From the NCBI RefSeq assembly GCF_003385185.1, contig NZ_PQHZ01000027.1, forward strand, positions 1 to 64,000: DNA of 64,000 bases, written 5' to 3'. The notes under the pieces are model-generated. The model worked only from the letters and a program-made list of their open reading frames with translations, had not been told where the DNA came from and made no database searches. This stretch comes from Amycolatopsis palatopharyngis. Its GTDB lineage: Bacteria > Actinomycetota > Actinomycetes > Mycobacteriales > Pseudonocardiaceae. The position numbers were made by a program, and so were the translations under genes. This document shows, piece by piece, positions 1 to 8,975 of the stretch. Numbering within the stretch: the first letter of the stretch is position 1; each line of letters begins with the position of its first letter.

Positions 1-148
1 TCCGTCCACACCCCCGAACACCTCGCCACCGTCGCCACCCAACTCAACGGCCGACCCCGCGAAACCCTCGGCTGGGACACCCCCGCCGAAGCCCTCCACC
101 AACTACTCTGCCCCCCACACCAACAAAAGCGTTGCAACCACCAGTTGA
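1..148 (+). pseudogene. IS30-family transposase, C-terminal tail (cut by window edge)
   Basis: Frame 1 from the window edge reads a typical IS30 transposase C-terminus, including the stretch LNGRPRETLGWDTPAEALH, which belongs to the end of the DDE integrase domain. The last residues are odd. In frame 1 no stop appears until 361-363, whereas frame 2 gives the tail TNKSVATTS followed by a stop at 146-148. A one-base deletion near 115-120 would explain this, so the very end of the gene is probably frameshifted. No terminal inverted repeat could be identified with confidence between 149 and 201. Only the tail is visible, so whether the element is active cannot be judged. Confidence 0.7.
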
Positions 149-201
149 AACCACCTCTTGCTTGGGGGTACTTGCAGACGTACCAACCTGGGTGCGGGAG
201 G

Positions 202-1425
202 TTAGGGGACGGGGGCCTGGTGCGTGCGGGCCAGTGTGCGGATGTCTTGGCAGAGCAGGGCGGCACCGGTGGTCAGTACTACCAGTACCGCGCCACCGGT
301 CAGCGTGACCGCGGCGCCGAAGCGCTCGGCCAGTGGACCGGCCGCGATCTCGCCTGCGGGTAACGCGACGAACGAGCCGAGCATGTCGTAGGAGTACACG
401 CGAGCGAGCCTGTCCCGCGGGATGTTCTCCTGCAGCGAGACGTCCCACGCCACCACGAACTGTTCGATGGCGACCCCGGCCGTGAACATCGCGACCAGCA
501 GCGGGATCACCGCGGGCGCCCAGGCCAGGGTGAGCAGTGGAACCGCCTCGACCGCGGTTACCGCGACCCCGATCCGCAACAGGTGCCGTGGCCGCCACCG
601 TGCGGCGAGAAAACCGCCGGCAAAGGCGCCCGCCGTCTGCGCCGCCAGGACGAAACCCCACGCACCTCGCCCGATGGTCTCGTCGGCGATCGCCGGTCCG
701 AGTACGGCCACACAGCCCGCGATCACCGCGTTGACCACCATGAACTGCGCGACCACCACCCACACCCACGTCCGTGCGACGAACTCACGCCAACCTTCGG
801 CGAGTTCGGCCAACGGCCGGGCGGGCTCGGTGCGGGTCGCGACGGGCAGCCGGACCCGGCGGTAGGACACCGACGCGACCAGGAACAGCGCGGCGTTGAC
901 GGCGATGGTCCACCCCGTTCCCATCGCCGCCACGAGCACACCGCCCAGCGCCAGCCCGGTGATCCGGCCGGAGTTCGCCCCTATCCGGACGAGCGCGTTG
1001 GCCTGGGTCAGCAGTTCGCCCGGCACGGTCTGTGGCGTCAATGCCGCGGCCGCGGGCAGGGACATCGCCGCGGCGCCGCCGTTGACGAAGCTCAACACGA
1101 TGAGCAGCGGCATCGTTGCAAATCCGAAAAGGACACTGCCGGCAATGCCCGCCTGGGTGAGGGCAGCCAGCAAGGCGGTGCCCTGCAGGATGAACGACCG
1201 CGGCAGGCGGTCGGCGAGCATGCCGCCCAGCAGGACGAGCAGCACGTTGGCCACGGAGCGCGCCCCGACCACGATGCCGAGGTCCACAACGGACCCGGTT
1301 AGGTCGAGCACCACGAACGCCAGTGCGACCGGTGCGATGGCGTTGCCCAGTTCGGTCGCGGTACGGCCGCCGGTCAGTGCGCGGAAGTTCCTGTGCCGCA
1401 GCGGTTCCGTCAGTCCCGCGCTCAC
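202..1425 (-). CDS. MFS transporter (drug-exporter type)
   Basis: The 407-residue product is a polytopic membrane protein with the hydrophobicity pattern of the major facilitator superfamily. The loop after the second helix carries a motif-A-like GGMLADRLPR at about residues 67-76. The chosen GTG start (1423-1425) overlaps the stop codon of the ArsR-type regulator upstream, which argues for translational coupling. An in-frame start further upstream (1572) would overlap that regulator by 150 bases and is less likely. Pairing with an ArsR-like gene suggests an exporter under its control; the substrate is unknown. Confidence 0.85.
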   Translation of the reverse strand: MSAGLTEPLRHRNFRALTGGRTATELGNAIAPVALAFVVLDLTGSVVDLGIVVGARSVANVLLVLLGGMLADRLPRSFILQGTALLAALTQAGIAGSVLFGFATMPLLIVLSFVNGGAAAMSLPAAAALTPQTVPGELLTQANALVRIGANSGRITGLALGGVLVAAMGTGWTIAVNAALFLVASVSYRRVRLPVATRTEPARPLAELAEGWREFVARTWVWVVVAQFMVVNAVIAGCVAVLGPAIADETIGRGAWGFVLAAQTAGAFAGGFLAARWRPRHLLRIGVAVTAVEAVPLLTLAWAPAVIPLLVAMFTAGVAIEQFVVAWDVSLQENIPRDRLARVYSYDMLGSFVALPAGEIAAGPLAERFGAAVTLTGGAVLVVLTTGAALLCQDIRTLARTHQAPVP

Positions 1426-1967
1426 CGTTTGGGGTCCATCGCGAACATCGCGATCGTGGTACTGACCCGGCGGGTGCCCGGTGTGCGTGGTGGCTTCGCG
1501 GCCTCGTGCAGCACCCGGCCCAGCTCCCTGGCCTGGTCCAGGCACTGTTGCCAGACCCGGGGGTCCACCCACAACTCCGCGTCGGTGGTGGTACCGGAAT
1601 CGGGCAGGCGGTACGCGGTCCGTCTACGCAGTTCCTCCCCCAGGACCGCGGCGAGCAACTGCTCCTCCTCCGGATCATGCGTGTGCAGGCCGACGCCGCT
1701 GTCCGGATCATGGCGGTACCGCTTGGCCCTGCCGCCACGGATCGAGACCTGCTCCGCGACGTGCAGCAGCCCCGCGTCGTGCAGCCTGCGGAGGTGGTAG
1801 CTGACGTTCGGCTGGCTGTCATCGAGTTCGCGGGCGACCTCGGCCGCGCTCATGGCGGCGCCGGTGAGTAGCGAGAGGATGCGCATCCGCAGTGGATGGG
1901 CCAAGACACGCAGTTTGCTCAGTTCGGGGTTGTGCACGCCGGGGAGTTTCCAGGGCGTCGCCAACAA
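1422..1967 (-). CDS. ArsR/HTH_20-family transcriptional regulator
   Basis: Residues 15-85 form a winged helix-turn-helix of the ArsR type: LRVLAHPLRMRILSLL, then AAEVARELDDSQPNVSYHLR as the recognition region, then a wing. The C-terminal half has no recognisable sensor motif and lacks obvious metal-binding cysteines. The outermost start is a TTG at 1967; a GTG at 1937, giving a protein starting VHNPELSK, is an alternative. The gene lies 25 bases after ridA and overlaps the MFS exporter, so the three may be one transcript, with this protein as the local repressor. Confidence 0.8.
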   Translation of the reverse strand: MLATPWKLPGVHNPELSKLRVLAHPLRMRILSLLTGAAMSAAEVARELDDSQPNVSYHLRRLHDAGLLHVAEQVSIRGGRAKRYRHDPDSGVGLHTHDPEEEQLLAAVLGEELRRRTAYRLPDSGTTTDAELWVDPRVWQQCLDQARELGRVLHEAAKPPRTPGTRRVSTTIAMFAMDPKR

Positions 1968-1992
1968 CTGTCAAACATCTCTTTGGGGGTCC

Positions 1993-2403
1993 TCAGTCGA
2001 GGACAGCGAACGCCTCGACCTCGACGAGCACGTCGGGTTCGAACAGGTAGTCGACGCCGATGAGGGAAAGGGGCGGCATCGGCCGTGGAATCCCGAGTTC
2101 GTCAACGACACGTTCGATGCCCGCCATGAAGTCGTCCGCTTTCTCCGGGCTCCAGTGCGTGACGAAGAACCTGAGGCGCACCACATCGGAAAAGCTCGCT
2201 CCGGCGCCGGCCAGGCCGAGCGCGGTGTTGCGCAGAGCGTGCGCGACCTGGCCGGTGAGATCGCCTGTCGCAATGTGGTTCGCCTCGGCATCGCGTGCGA
2301 TCTGCCCGGCCACGTGCACCTGGCGAGTACCCGTGCCGATCGCGACATGGTGGTAGGGGACGGGCTGGAACATGCCCTCGGGGGTGAGCAGCTGCACGGT
2401 CAT
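1993..2403 (-). CDS. RidA/YjgF family protein
   Basis: The 136-residue product has the length and fold pattern of RidA (enamine/imine deaminase) proteins. GTRQVHVAGQIARD at residues 25-38 and the C-terminal block PRPMPPLSLIGVD...PDVLVEVEA match the family. Arg107 is at the position of the family's catalytic arginine. The start was placed at the ATG 2401-2403, because the in-frame ATG 28 codons upstream runs into the divergent HxlR gene's leader. It is divergently transcribed from that HxlR-type regulator with an 82-base gap, suggesting local control. The specific substrate is unknown. Confidence 0.82.
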   Translation of the reverse strand: MTVQLLTPEGMFQPVPYHHVAIGTGTRQVHVAGQIARDAEANHIATGDLTGQVAHALRNTALGLAGAGASFSDVVRLRFFVTHWSPEKADDFMAGIERVVDELGIPRPMPPLSLIGVDYLFEPDVLVEVEAFAVLD

Positions 2404-2472
2404 TGTGGAGTCCCTTCGGAGATCAATTGGCCGGTATCGGATGTCTACCTGGTATCTGGAGGGAACTTCAAC

Positions 2473-2485
2473 GAAACTAGGTTTC
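2473..2485. promoter_or_regulatory. Short palindrome in the ridA/HxlR intergenic region
   Basis: GAAAC-TAG-GTTTC is a 5-bp inverted repeat with a 3-base spacer ending exactly at the HxlR gene's start codon (2486). Its place between two divergent genes makes it a candidate operator for autoregulation, but it is short and the assignment is inference. Confidence 0.3.
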
Positions 2486-2866
2486 ATGCAGGAAACCGCT
2501 CACCCCGCGGCCGGCCGCCCACAGATCACCGCGCCGCACCGCGAACTGCTCGACCAGGTGCTCGACAAATGGTCCCTACATGTGCTCGAAGAACTGTGCG
2601 AGCGACCCTCGCGCTTCAATGAGCTTCGCAGGGCGATCCCAGTCGTGACGCAGAAGTCGCTCACGGCGACGCTGCGCCGTTTGGAGCGCAACGGGATGGT
2701 CGAGCGTGTCGTCGTCAGCTCGCGACCTGTGGCCGTCGAGTACCGCATCTCCCCGCTCGGAACGACGTTGCAGGATCTCATCGACGCGCTGCTGCGCTGG
2801 ACCAGCGTCAACATGCCCGACGTCGAACGCGCACGCACCCGGTTCGACACCGAGCAGGACAGCTGA
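2486..2866 (+). CDS. HxlR-family transcriptional regulator
   Basis: The 126-residue protein has the HxlR winged-helix signature: DKWSLHVLEELCERPSRF at about 27-44, then NELRRAIPVVTQKSLTATLR and LERNGMVER as helix-turn-helix and wing. No cysteine sits near the N-terminus, so the thiol-sensing mode of some HxlR members is not supported. The ATG at 2486 was preferred to one 38 codons upstream, because the upstream extension is not HxlR-like and covers the intergenic region shared with ridA. It probably controls the divergent ridA gene. Confidence 0.85.
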   Translation: MQETAHPAAGRPQITAPHRELLDQVLDKWSLHVLEELCERPSRFNELRRAIPVVTQKSLTATLRRLERNGMVERVVVSSRPVAVEYRISPLGTTLQDLIDALLRWTSVNMPDVERARTRFDTEQDS

Positions 2867-2877
2867 AGGGCTGAGCC

Positions 2878-2909
2878 GGATTCGCGCTTTCCCGGGAAAG
2901 TGCGAATCC
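2878..2909. repeat. CCCGGG-centred palindrome, copy 1
   Basis: A loopless palindrome with 16-base arms and one mismatch is centred on CCCGGG at 2891-2896; its core is CTTTCCCGGGAAAG. It begins 11 bases after the HxlR stop, between two convergent genes. Three related copies occur at 31156-31177, 31215-31244 and 39933-39960. Its position suggests a transcript-end or structural element, but there is no T-run. Confidence 0.8.
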
Positions 2910-2935
2910 CTCGAAATGGCCTGAGCGGCCGAGCG

Positions 2936-4300
2936 TTACTTCGTCGCGGCTTCCAGCTCCGACAGCGCCGTGTCCAGGTGGGTGAGGATGCGCTGCAGGT
3001 GGGGAACACTCCGCCTGCAACCGGTGATCCCGAAGTCGAGGTTGTCGCCGTTGCTGGTGAGGGTGATGTTCAGCGCCTGGCCGTCGAGCAGCACCGAGGC
3101 CGGGTAGACACCGTCGAGCTGGGCCCCGTTCCAGTACATCTGCTTACGGGGGCCGGGCACATTCGAGATGACGACGTTGAACGGCGGCCGCGTATGCCCG
3201 ACAACGCCAGGAATCGGGGACACCCCGAGCGCGGCGACGTTGACGCCCGAGAGCAGTAGTGTCTGCAGTGGAGTGAGGTCCTTGAAGATCCGCTTGCCGT
3301 CCCGCATCGATCGCTGGATCACCGCCAGCCTGGCCGCGGGATCGGCCTGGTCGGTGCCGAGGTTGCACAGCAGGGCGCCGATGTTGTTGCCCGAGGCCTC
3401 CCTGGCGTCGGACTTGCCGCGCAGCGATACGGGGACCATCGCGATCAGCGGCGCGTCCGGCAACGCCCGTTGCTCAATGAGGTAGTCCCGCAGCGCACCG
3501 GAACACATCGCCAGCACGACATCGTTGCGTGACGCCCCGGAAGCCGTCGCGATCGCGCGCACCCGCTCCAGCGGCCAGGACTGGGCGGCGAACCGCCGAG
3601 CACCACCGATGGGCACGTTCAACATCGTCTTCGGTGCCTGCAGCGGCAGCGTGAGCCGCTGTTCGCGCACCGCTTCGTTCGCCACTCTGGCGGCGGCCGG
3701 CGCGAGCCCGGCGAGTTGGTTGAGCGAGCGGCCGGCCGTCGAGAGCAGAGAACGGGGATTTCGTGCGGGACGCGGCCGCTGCGGAGCGCGTGAGCCCCAC
3801 GGTGGTGGGCAGTCCCGTGCATCCGGGTCCTCGGACAGCGTGTTCTGCAGGTGTCGCAATGCGGACACCCCGTCCAGCAGTGCGTGATGGATCTTGCTGT
3901 ACATCGCGAACCGGCCGTCCTGCAGGCCTTCCACCAGGTGAATCTCCCACAGTGGACGGTGCCGGTCGAGCAACGTGCTGTGCCAGCGAGACGTAAGCTC
4001 GAGTAGTTCGCGGATCCGGCCGGGCTGTGGCAGCGCCGAGTGGCGGAAGTGGTAATCGAGGTCGAGTTCGCTGTCGTCGGACCAGGCAACGTGACCGAGC
4101 GTGTTCACCGGCTTGGCGGGCCTGCGCCGGAAGATGCTGCGAGCGTCGGTGTTCTCCAGCAGATCCCGCCGCAGGGTACTGAGGTAGTCCGGTCCCGCAC
4201 CCTCCGGTTTACGAAACAGCTGCAGGCCGCCGACGTGCATGGGATGTTCGCGGGTCTCGACGAGCAGGAACATCGAGTCGGTCACGGGCATCATCGGCAT
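2936..4300 (-). CDS. Wax ester synthase/diacylglycerol acyltransferase (WS/DGAT) family
   Basis: The 454-residue protein carries the WS/DGAT active-site motif HHALLDG (H138, H139, D143), with PLWE at about 116-119 and NVVISNVPGPR towards the C-terminus. The family joins acyl-CoA to glycerides or fatty alcohols to make storage triacylglycerol or wax esters. The start at 4300 gives MPMMPVTDSMFLL, the usual N-terminus, with AGAGG upstream; an ATG at 4321 adds seven residues. It stands alone, converging on the HxlR gene and diverging from the GST gene. Actinomycetes usually hold several paralogues, so the substrate cannot be named. Confidence 0.88.
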   Translation of the reverse strand: MPMMPVTDSMFLLVETREHPMHVGGLQLFRKPEGAGPDYLSTLRRDLLENTDARSIFRRRPAKPVNTLGHVAWSDDSELDLDYHFRHSALPQPGRIRELLELTSRWHSTLLDRHRPLWEIHLVEGLQDGRFAMYSKIHHALLDGVSALRHLQNTLSEDPDARDCPPPWGSRAPQRPRPARNPRSLLSTAGRSLNQLAGLAPAAARVANEAVREQRLTLPLQAPKTMLNVPIGGARRFAAQSWPLERVRAIATASGASRNDVVLAMCSGALRDYLIEQRALPDAPLIAMVPVSLRGKSDAREASGNNIGALLCNLGTDQADPAARLAVIQRSMRDGKRIFKDLTPLQTLLLSGVNVAALGVSPIPGVVGHTRPPFNVVISNVPGPRKQMYWNGAQLDGVYPASVLLDGQALNITLTSNGDNLDFGITGCRRSVPHLQRILTHLDTALSELEAATK

Positions 4301-4429
4301 CGCCGGTACCACCTCTGTCATCTCGTCGCGGCAGTCCTGGCCGACACGACGAGAACACGTTCTCGAGCGCGCCGAGTGCCCGAGTCTACGCACACTGCCG
4401 CCAAAGCGAACAGGAACTAATCTGGCGTC

Positions 4430-5431
4430 ATGCCGATTCCGACAGACCCGGAGACGGGAGAGTTCGTCCGCTCCGCCAACCACTTCGATGCCAGGATCAC
4501 GGCGGACGGTTCCTCCGGCTGGCCGGTCGAGCCAGGGCGGTACCGGCTGGTCGTGAGCAGGGCCTGTCCCTGGGCCAGCAGGGGCCTCGTCGTGCGGCGA
4601 CTGCTCGGTCTGGAGAACTCCATCTCCCTTGCCGTGGCCGATCCGATCCAGGATGACCGCAGCTGGCGGTTCACCCTCGACCCCGGCGGGGTCGACCCGG
4701 TACTCGGCATCGGGTTCCTCGCCGACGCCTACTACGCCGCCGAGGCGGACTACGACGGCGGGATCAGCGTTCCGGCGGTCGTCGACGTCCCGAGCGGAAA
4801 GCTGGTGACCAACGACTACCCGCAGATCACCCTCGACCTGTCCACGGAGTGGGGCCAGTACCACCGAGAAGGCGCCCCGGACCTCTATCCGCAGCGGTAT
4901 CGCGACGAGATCGACGAGATCAACAGGCAGGTGCACGCCGACGTCAACGCGGCGGTGTACGAAGCGGGTTTCGCCTCGAAACAGGCCGCCTACGACGACG
5001 CCTACGACCGGTTGTTCGCCAGGCTCGACGCGCTTTCGCAGCGCCTCGCCACTCGTCGTTACCTTGTCGGCGACACGATCACCGAGGCCGATATCCGGCT
5101 GTTCACCACGCTCGTCCGGTTCGACCCGGTTTATCACGGTCACTTCAAGTGCAATCGGAACAAGCTCGCCGAGATGCCCGTGCTGTGGGCCTACGCTCGC
5201 GATCTTTTCCAGACGCCAGGGTTCGGCGACACCGTCGACTTCGACCACATCAAGCGGCACTACTACCAGGTGCACGAAGGGGTCAATCCCACGCGCATCG
5301 TGCCGAACGGGCCGGATCTCTCGCTCTGGGCGACACCGCACGGAAGGGCGGAACTGGGCGGCAGGCCGTTCGGCGATGGCACCGCCCCCGGGCCGCCGCC
5401 CGCGGCCGAGGTGCTGCCCGCTCAGTGGTGA
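4430..5431 (+). CDS. Xi-class glutathione S-transferase (S-glutathionyl-hydroquinone reductase family)
   Basis: The 333-residue protein has the xi-class layout: a thioredoxin-like N-terminal domain with catalytic Cys46 in CPWAS, then an all-helical domain with TITEADIRLFTTLVRFD and CNRNKLAEMP. Family members reduce thiol-hydroquinone conjugates. Actinomycetes make mycothiol rather than glutathione, so the physiological thiol here is probably mycothiol (inference). The ATG at 4430 gives a full-length family member. The next gene starts 44 bases downstream on the same strand. Confidence 0.88.
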   Translation: MPIPTDPETGEFVRSANHFDARITADGSSGWPVEPGRYRLVVSRACPWASRGLVVRRLLGLENSISLAVADPIQDDRSWRFTLDPGGVDPVLGIGFLADAYYAAEADYDGGISVPAVVDVPSGKLVTNDYPQITLDLSTEWGQYHREGAPDLYPQRYRDEIDEINRQVHADVNAAVYEAGFASKQAAYDDAYDRLFARLDALSQRLATRRYLVGDTITEADIRLFTTLVRFDPVYHGHFKCNRNKLAEMPVLWAYARDLFQTPGFGDTVDFDHIKRHYYQVHEGVNPTRIVPNGPDLSLWATPHGRAELGGRPFGDGTAPGPPPAAEVLPAQW

Positions 5432-5475
5432 CGCCCGCCGTGGCTGTCCGCTGCCCGATTTCGTAGGCTGGACCT

Positions 5476-7119
5476 GTGCCGCAGACCGGAGCGCAGTGTT
5501 TCGCGGAAGCGCTTGCCGAACTCGGTGTCGAGGTCGCGTTCGGCCTGCCAGGCGTACACAACCTGCCGATCTGGGAATCGCTCGGCCTGGCCGGGATCAG
5601 GCTGGTCGGCGTCCGCCACGAGCAGGCTGCCGGATACGCGGCCGACGGTTACGCCCGCGCCAGTGGAAAACTCGGTGTCGCGCTCGTGACCACGGGACCC
5701 GGTGCGGCCAACACCATCGGCGCGGTGGGGGAGGCGATGGCGTCGGGGTCGCCGGTGCTGATCGTCGCCACGGACATTCCCTCGTCCCTGCACCGGCCGG
5801 GTGTGGTGCGGGGCGTGTTGCACGAGTCCCGTGACCAGCGGGCGCTGTTCGCGCCTGTCACGAAAGCGGCGTACACAGTGCCCTCGCCGGACGAGATCGC
5901 GTCCGTGATGCTGGACGCGGGCAGGACAGCGATGGTCGCGCAGAGCGGCCCCGTGTACGTGGGCATTCCGGCGGATTTCCTGCACCAGGAAGCGGGGCGG
6001 GCGCCGGAACAAGGCCGGACCGAACTCATCCCGGCGGTGGACACCATGGCCGTCGAGCGTGCTCGCGGCATGCTCTCCGGGGCCGCGCGCCCGCTCATCT
6101 GGGCGGGTGGCGGTGCGCTGCGGTCAGGGGCGGGAGCTGTGCTCGGCAAGCTGGCCGAGCGGCTGGCCGCACCGGTGGTCACCACGTTCGCGGCCCGGGG
6201 TCTGCTTCCGCCCGAACATCCGTGCCTGGCGGCGGATCCGGTGCACGTCCCCGAGGTGGGCGAGCTCTGGGACGAGGCCGACGTCGTACTCGGTGTCGGC
6301 ACGGACTTCGACGGGCTGATGACCCAGAACTGGCGGATGCCCCAGCCCCCGGCCATGATCGCGGTGAATGTGAACGCGGCCGACGCGGCGAAGAACTACC
6401 GTCCGGACATCACGCTCGTCGGCGATGCGCTCGCCGTCACGGAGGACCTGCTGACCAGGCTCGCGCCCCGGCCGGGACTCGACCGGCTCCGGAACAGGCT
6501 CGATCGGATCGAGCACCGCGTGCGGCGGCGCGTGCGGGCGGAGGAACCCCAGGCCGCCGAACTGTTGTCCGCGCTGCGGGAGACCCTGCCCGAAGGGGCG
6601 GTGTTGATCGCGGACATGTGTGTCGCCGGATACTGGATCGGTGGGTTCCACCGGGTGGCCGCTCCCCGCAAGCTGGCCTACCCGATGGGCTGGGGCACCC
6701 TGGGGTTCGCCTTCCCGGCCGCGTTGGGGGCAGCCGCGGCCGGCGCGGGGCGGGCGGTGTGCGTCTGCGGCGACGGCGGGTTCCTCTACGCCTGCGCGGA
6801 ACTCGCGACTCTGGTGCAGGAAGGGCTGCCGGTCACGACGATCATTGTCGACGACGGCGGTTACGGAATGCTGCGCTACGACCAGGAAAAGGCGGGGCTG
6901 CCCGCTCGCGGGGTCGATCTGGTGACGCCGGACTTCGTCGGACTCGCGCGGTCGTTCGGGGTCAGGGCCGATCGCGTCGAAGGCTTCGGCAGGGCCTTCC
7001 GGCGCAGACTGCGCGAGTTCAGTCACGCCGACGAGCCGACCGTGCTGGTGGTGCAGGCGCGTCTGCGGCCGCCGTTGAACACCTCTCCCCGGTGGTACCG
7101 GGCAGATCGGGGCCGCTGA
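5476..7119 (+). CDS. Thiamine diphosphate-dependent enzyme, acetolactate synthase/benzoylformate decarboxylase family
   Basis: The 547-residue protein has three ThDP-enzyme domains. The N-terminal pyrimidine-binding domain carries the catalytic glutamate in RHEQ (E49) and GVALVTTGPG. A central domain follows, and the C-terminal pyrophosphate domain has the GDGGF...DDGGYG cofactor/metal motif at about 432-462. The GTG start at 5476 matches the family N-terminus. No small regulatory subunit lies nearby, so a catabolic decarboxylase or lyase is more likely than an ilvB-type biosynthetic synthase. The substrate is unknown. Confidence 0.85.
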   Translation: MPQTGAQCFAEALAELGVEVAFGLPGVHNLPIWESLGLAGIRLVGVRHEQAAGYAADGYARASGKLGVALVTTGPGAANTIGAVGEAMASGSPVLIVATDIPSSLHRPGVVRGVLHESRDQRALFAPVTKAAYTVPSPDEIASVMLDAGRTAMVAQSGPVYVGIPADFLHQEAGRAPEQGRTELIPAVDTMAVERARGMLSGAARPLIWAGGGALRSGAGAVLGKLAERLAAPVVTTFAARGLLPPEHPCLAADPVHVPEVGELWDEADVVLGVGTDFDGLMTQNWRMPQPPAMIAVNVNAADAAKNYRPDITLVGDALAVTEDLLTRLAPRPGLDRLRNRLDRIEHRVRRRVRAEEPQAAELLSALRETLPEGAVLIADMCVAGYWIGGFHRVAAPRKLAYPMGWGTLGFAFPAALGAAAAGAGRAVCVCGDGGFLYACAELATLVQEGLPVTTIIVDDGGYGMLRYDQEKAGLPARGVDLVTPDFVGLARSFGVRADRVEGFGRAFRRRLREFSHADEPTVLVVQARLRPPLNTSPRWYRADRGR

Positions 7120-7163
7120 CCAGCGGTACTAAGTGGACACCGACAAGACAGGAGTGCGTCGAC

Positions 7164-7571
7164 GTGAACGAGACCGCAGAACGGATTCTGCGCCAGTACC
7201 GAACGATCGCGGTGGTCGGCCTGAGCACGAATCCGGACAAGTCCGCCCATTCTGTTCCGGCAGCGATGCAGGCGGCCGGTTTCCGGGTGATTCCCGTTCA
7301 TCCCAGTGCCGAGTCGATTCTCGGAGAGCGGGCTTACCGCTCGCTGGCCGAGGTGCCCGAACCGGTCGAGGTGGTGGAGGTGTTCCGGCCGTCGCCCGAG
7401 GCAGCCGATGTGGCGCGAGCGGCCGTCGAGATCGGCGCCAAGGCGCTGTGGCTGCAGCAGGGAATCGCCTCGGCGGAGGCGCGGACCATAGCCGAGGAGG
7501 CCGGCCTGGACTACGTCGAGGACATCTGTATGGCGGTGGTCCGCTCGATCGCGCAGATCAAGAAGGACTGA
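7164..7571 (+). CDS. CoA-binding domain protein (YccU-like)
   Basis: The 135-residue protein is a single Rossmann-type CoA-binding domain. It has VVGLSTNPDKSAHSVP near the N-terminus, VIPVHPSAESILGERAYRSL in the middle, and KALWLQQG followed by an EDICM segment at the end. This is the succinyl-CoA-synthetase-alpha-like fold seen as a stand-alone protein. The GTG start at 7164 has AGGAG 9 bases upstream. It is separated by 44 bases from the ThDP enzyme and may be cotranscribed. Its cellular role is not established. Confidence 0.85.
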   Translation: MNETAERILRQYRTIAVVGLSTNPDKSAHSVPAAMQAAGFRVIPVHPSAESILGERAYRSLAEVPEPVEVVEVFRPSPEAADVARAAVEIGAKALWLQQGIASAEARTIAEEAGLDYVEDICMAVVRSIAQIKKD

Positions 7572-7583
7572 GTTACCGGGCGG

Positions 7584-7739
7584 TCACGTGAAGACGTTCT
7601 GGACGAACGTGAGGAGCGAGTCAGCTGCATCTCGCAGGCCACCGAGCAGCGACTGCACCAGGGCGGCGGACTGGGTCGGCTGAGAGATCAGGAAAAACAG
7701 CAGCAGCGCGACCACAGCGATGGTCAGGACCTTCTTCAT
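7584..7739 (-). CDS. Small single-pass membrane protein
   Basis: This 51-residue protein starts MKKVLTIAVVALLLFFL, a strongly hydrophobic N-terminal segment that could be a signal anchor, then has an amphipathic C-terminal part ending FVQNVFT. The ATG at 7737-7739 is preceded by a good GGGGAGG ribosome-binding site, which favours it over a start 14 codons upstream. I recall similar short proteins in other actinomycetes, but no function is known to me. Confidence 0.6.
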   Translation of the reverse strand: MKKVLTIAVVALLLFFLISQPTQSAALVQSLLGGLRDAADSLLTFVQNVFT

Positions 7740-7858
7740 GGCCTCCCCCGAATCGAGTTGGGTATCCGGTTGACTACCCACCGGAGTGCCGACTTACTCG
7801 TTGCCGATTCTAGCGGGGTGCGGCTGGAGTGTCGCCGTCCGGCTCGCGTCCACTTCGG

Positions 7859-8860
7859 TCACGCGGCCGGGGTTCCCATCGGCCCGCGAAAGGTGCCCCG
7901 GTAGGCGCTCGGGGACACTCCAAGGACCGACTGCAGGTGCTGGCGCAGTGACGCGGCGGTGCCGAAACCGGCGTTCTCCGCGATTCGATCGATGGACAGA
8001 TCGGTCTCCTCGAGCAGTTGCCGAGCGCGCTCCACCCGCTGCTGAGTCAGCCACTGCACTGGCGAGATACCTGTTTCCGTCCGGAACCTGCGGGTGAACG
8101 TGCGCACGCTCATCGACTCCTTCGCGGCGAGCTCGCGCAGCGTGAGCGGGCGGTCCAGGTGCTCGAGCGCCCACGTACGGGCCTTCGCCGTCGAGGACTG
8201 CCCTGACTCGGGCACCGGTCGCTGGATGAACTGCGCCTGGCCGCCCTCGCGGTGGGGCGGGACCACGGTTCCCCGCGCGACCTCGTTGGCGACCGCGGAA
8301 CCGTGGTCACAGCGGATCATGTGCAAGCACAGGTCTATCCCCGACGCGACCCCCGCGGCGGTGAGCACGTTGCGGTCCTCGGTGTAGAGCACATCTGGAT
8401 CAAGGTGGACCAATGGATGCAACTCGCGGAACTGGTCTACCGACTTCCAGTGTGTGGTCGCGGTTCTGCCGTTCAGCAGTCCGGCCGCTGCCAGTACGAA
8501 TGATCCCGTGCAGATCGAGGCGATCCTGGTACCAGGCCGGATCTGCGCGAACGCGGCGGCGAGTTGCGGGTTCATCGTGCCGTCCACGGTCGGCTCGTAG
8601 TCCTCGTCCGACGCAGGGACGACCACTGTCTCTGCCTCGGTGAGGATTTCCGGGCCGTGCTCGACGTCGATGGTGAAGTCCGCGTCGGTGCGGACCTTTC
8701 CCGGAGCGAGGGCACAGGTACGGACTTCGTAGAGCGGTTCGCCGCGAGTGGAGAACGCCTGGCTGAACAGCCGGTGCACGATCCCCAGCTCCATCGGCAG
8801 GAGGCCGTCACGGACAAGAACGGCGACCCGGTGCCGCTCGCGGTGCTTGAACCAGGACAT
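7859..8860 (-). CDS. GlxA-type transcriptional regulator (DJ-1/PfpI-like domain plus AraC HTH)
   Basis: The 333-residue protein has an N-terminal glutamine-amidotransferase-like (DJ-1/PfpI) domain with the nucleophile-elbow cysteine in SICTGSF, followed by a double AraC helix-turn-helix from about residue 225 (LTLRELAAKESMSVRTFTRR; GFGTAASLRQHL). Such proteins act as transcription factors whose sensory domain has usually lost enzymatic activity. It is divergent from the quinone reductase gene with a 115-base gap and may regulate it (inference). Confidence 0.88.
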   Translation of the reverse strand: MSWFKHRERHRVAVLVRDGLLPMELGIVHRLFSQAFSTRGEPLYEVRTCALAPGKVRTDADFTIDVEHGPEILTEAETVVVPASDEDYEPTVDGTMNPQLAAAFAQIRPGTRIASICTGSFVLAAAGLLNGRTATTHWKSVDQFRELHPLVHLDPDVLYTEDRNVLTAAGVASGIDLCLHMIRCDHGSAVANEVARGTVVPPHREGGQAQFIQRPVPESGQSSTAKARTWALEHLDRPLTLRELAAKESMSVRTFTRRFRTETGISPVQWLTQQRVERARQLLEETDLSIDRIAENAGFGTAASLRQHLQSVLGVSPSAYRGTFRGPMGTPAA

Positions 8861-8975
8861 GGCCCGATTCTTTCACATGTTGGCTATCAGGTCACTCGTG
8901 CCGGTCGGCGCCGGCGCGCAGGATCGAACTGAGCGGTGCGGAACGGTCCGGCCCACAGATCGAGAGGTGTGAATC

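Noticed and set aside
583..1302. Long plus-strand frame opposite the MFS gene
   Set aside because: It is Arg/Pro/His-rich low-complexity translation of the antisense strand, typical of shadow frames in GC-rich DNA; the MFS reading has clear membrane helices and motifs.
4322..5341. N-terminal extension of the WS/DGAT frame to 801 residues
   Set aside because: The extra residues are the antisense of the GST gene and are not WS/DGAT-like; the family N-terminus begins near 4300.
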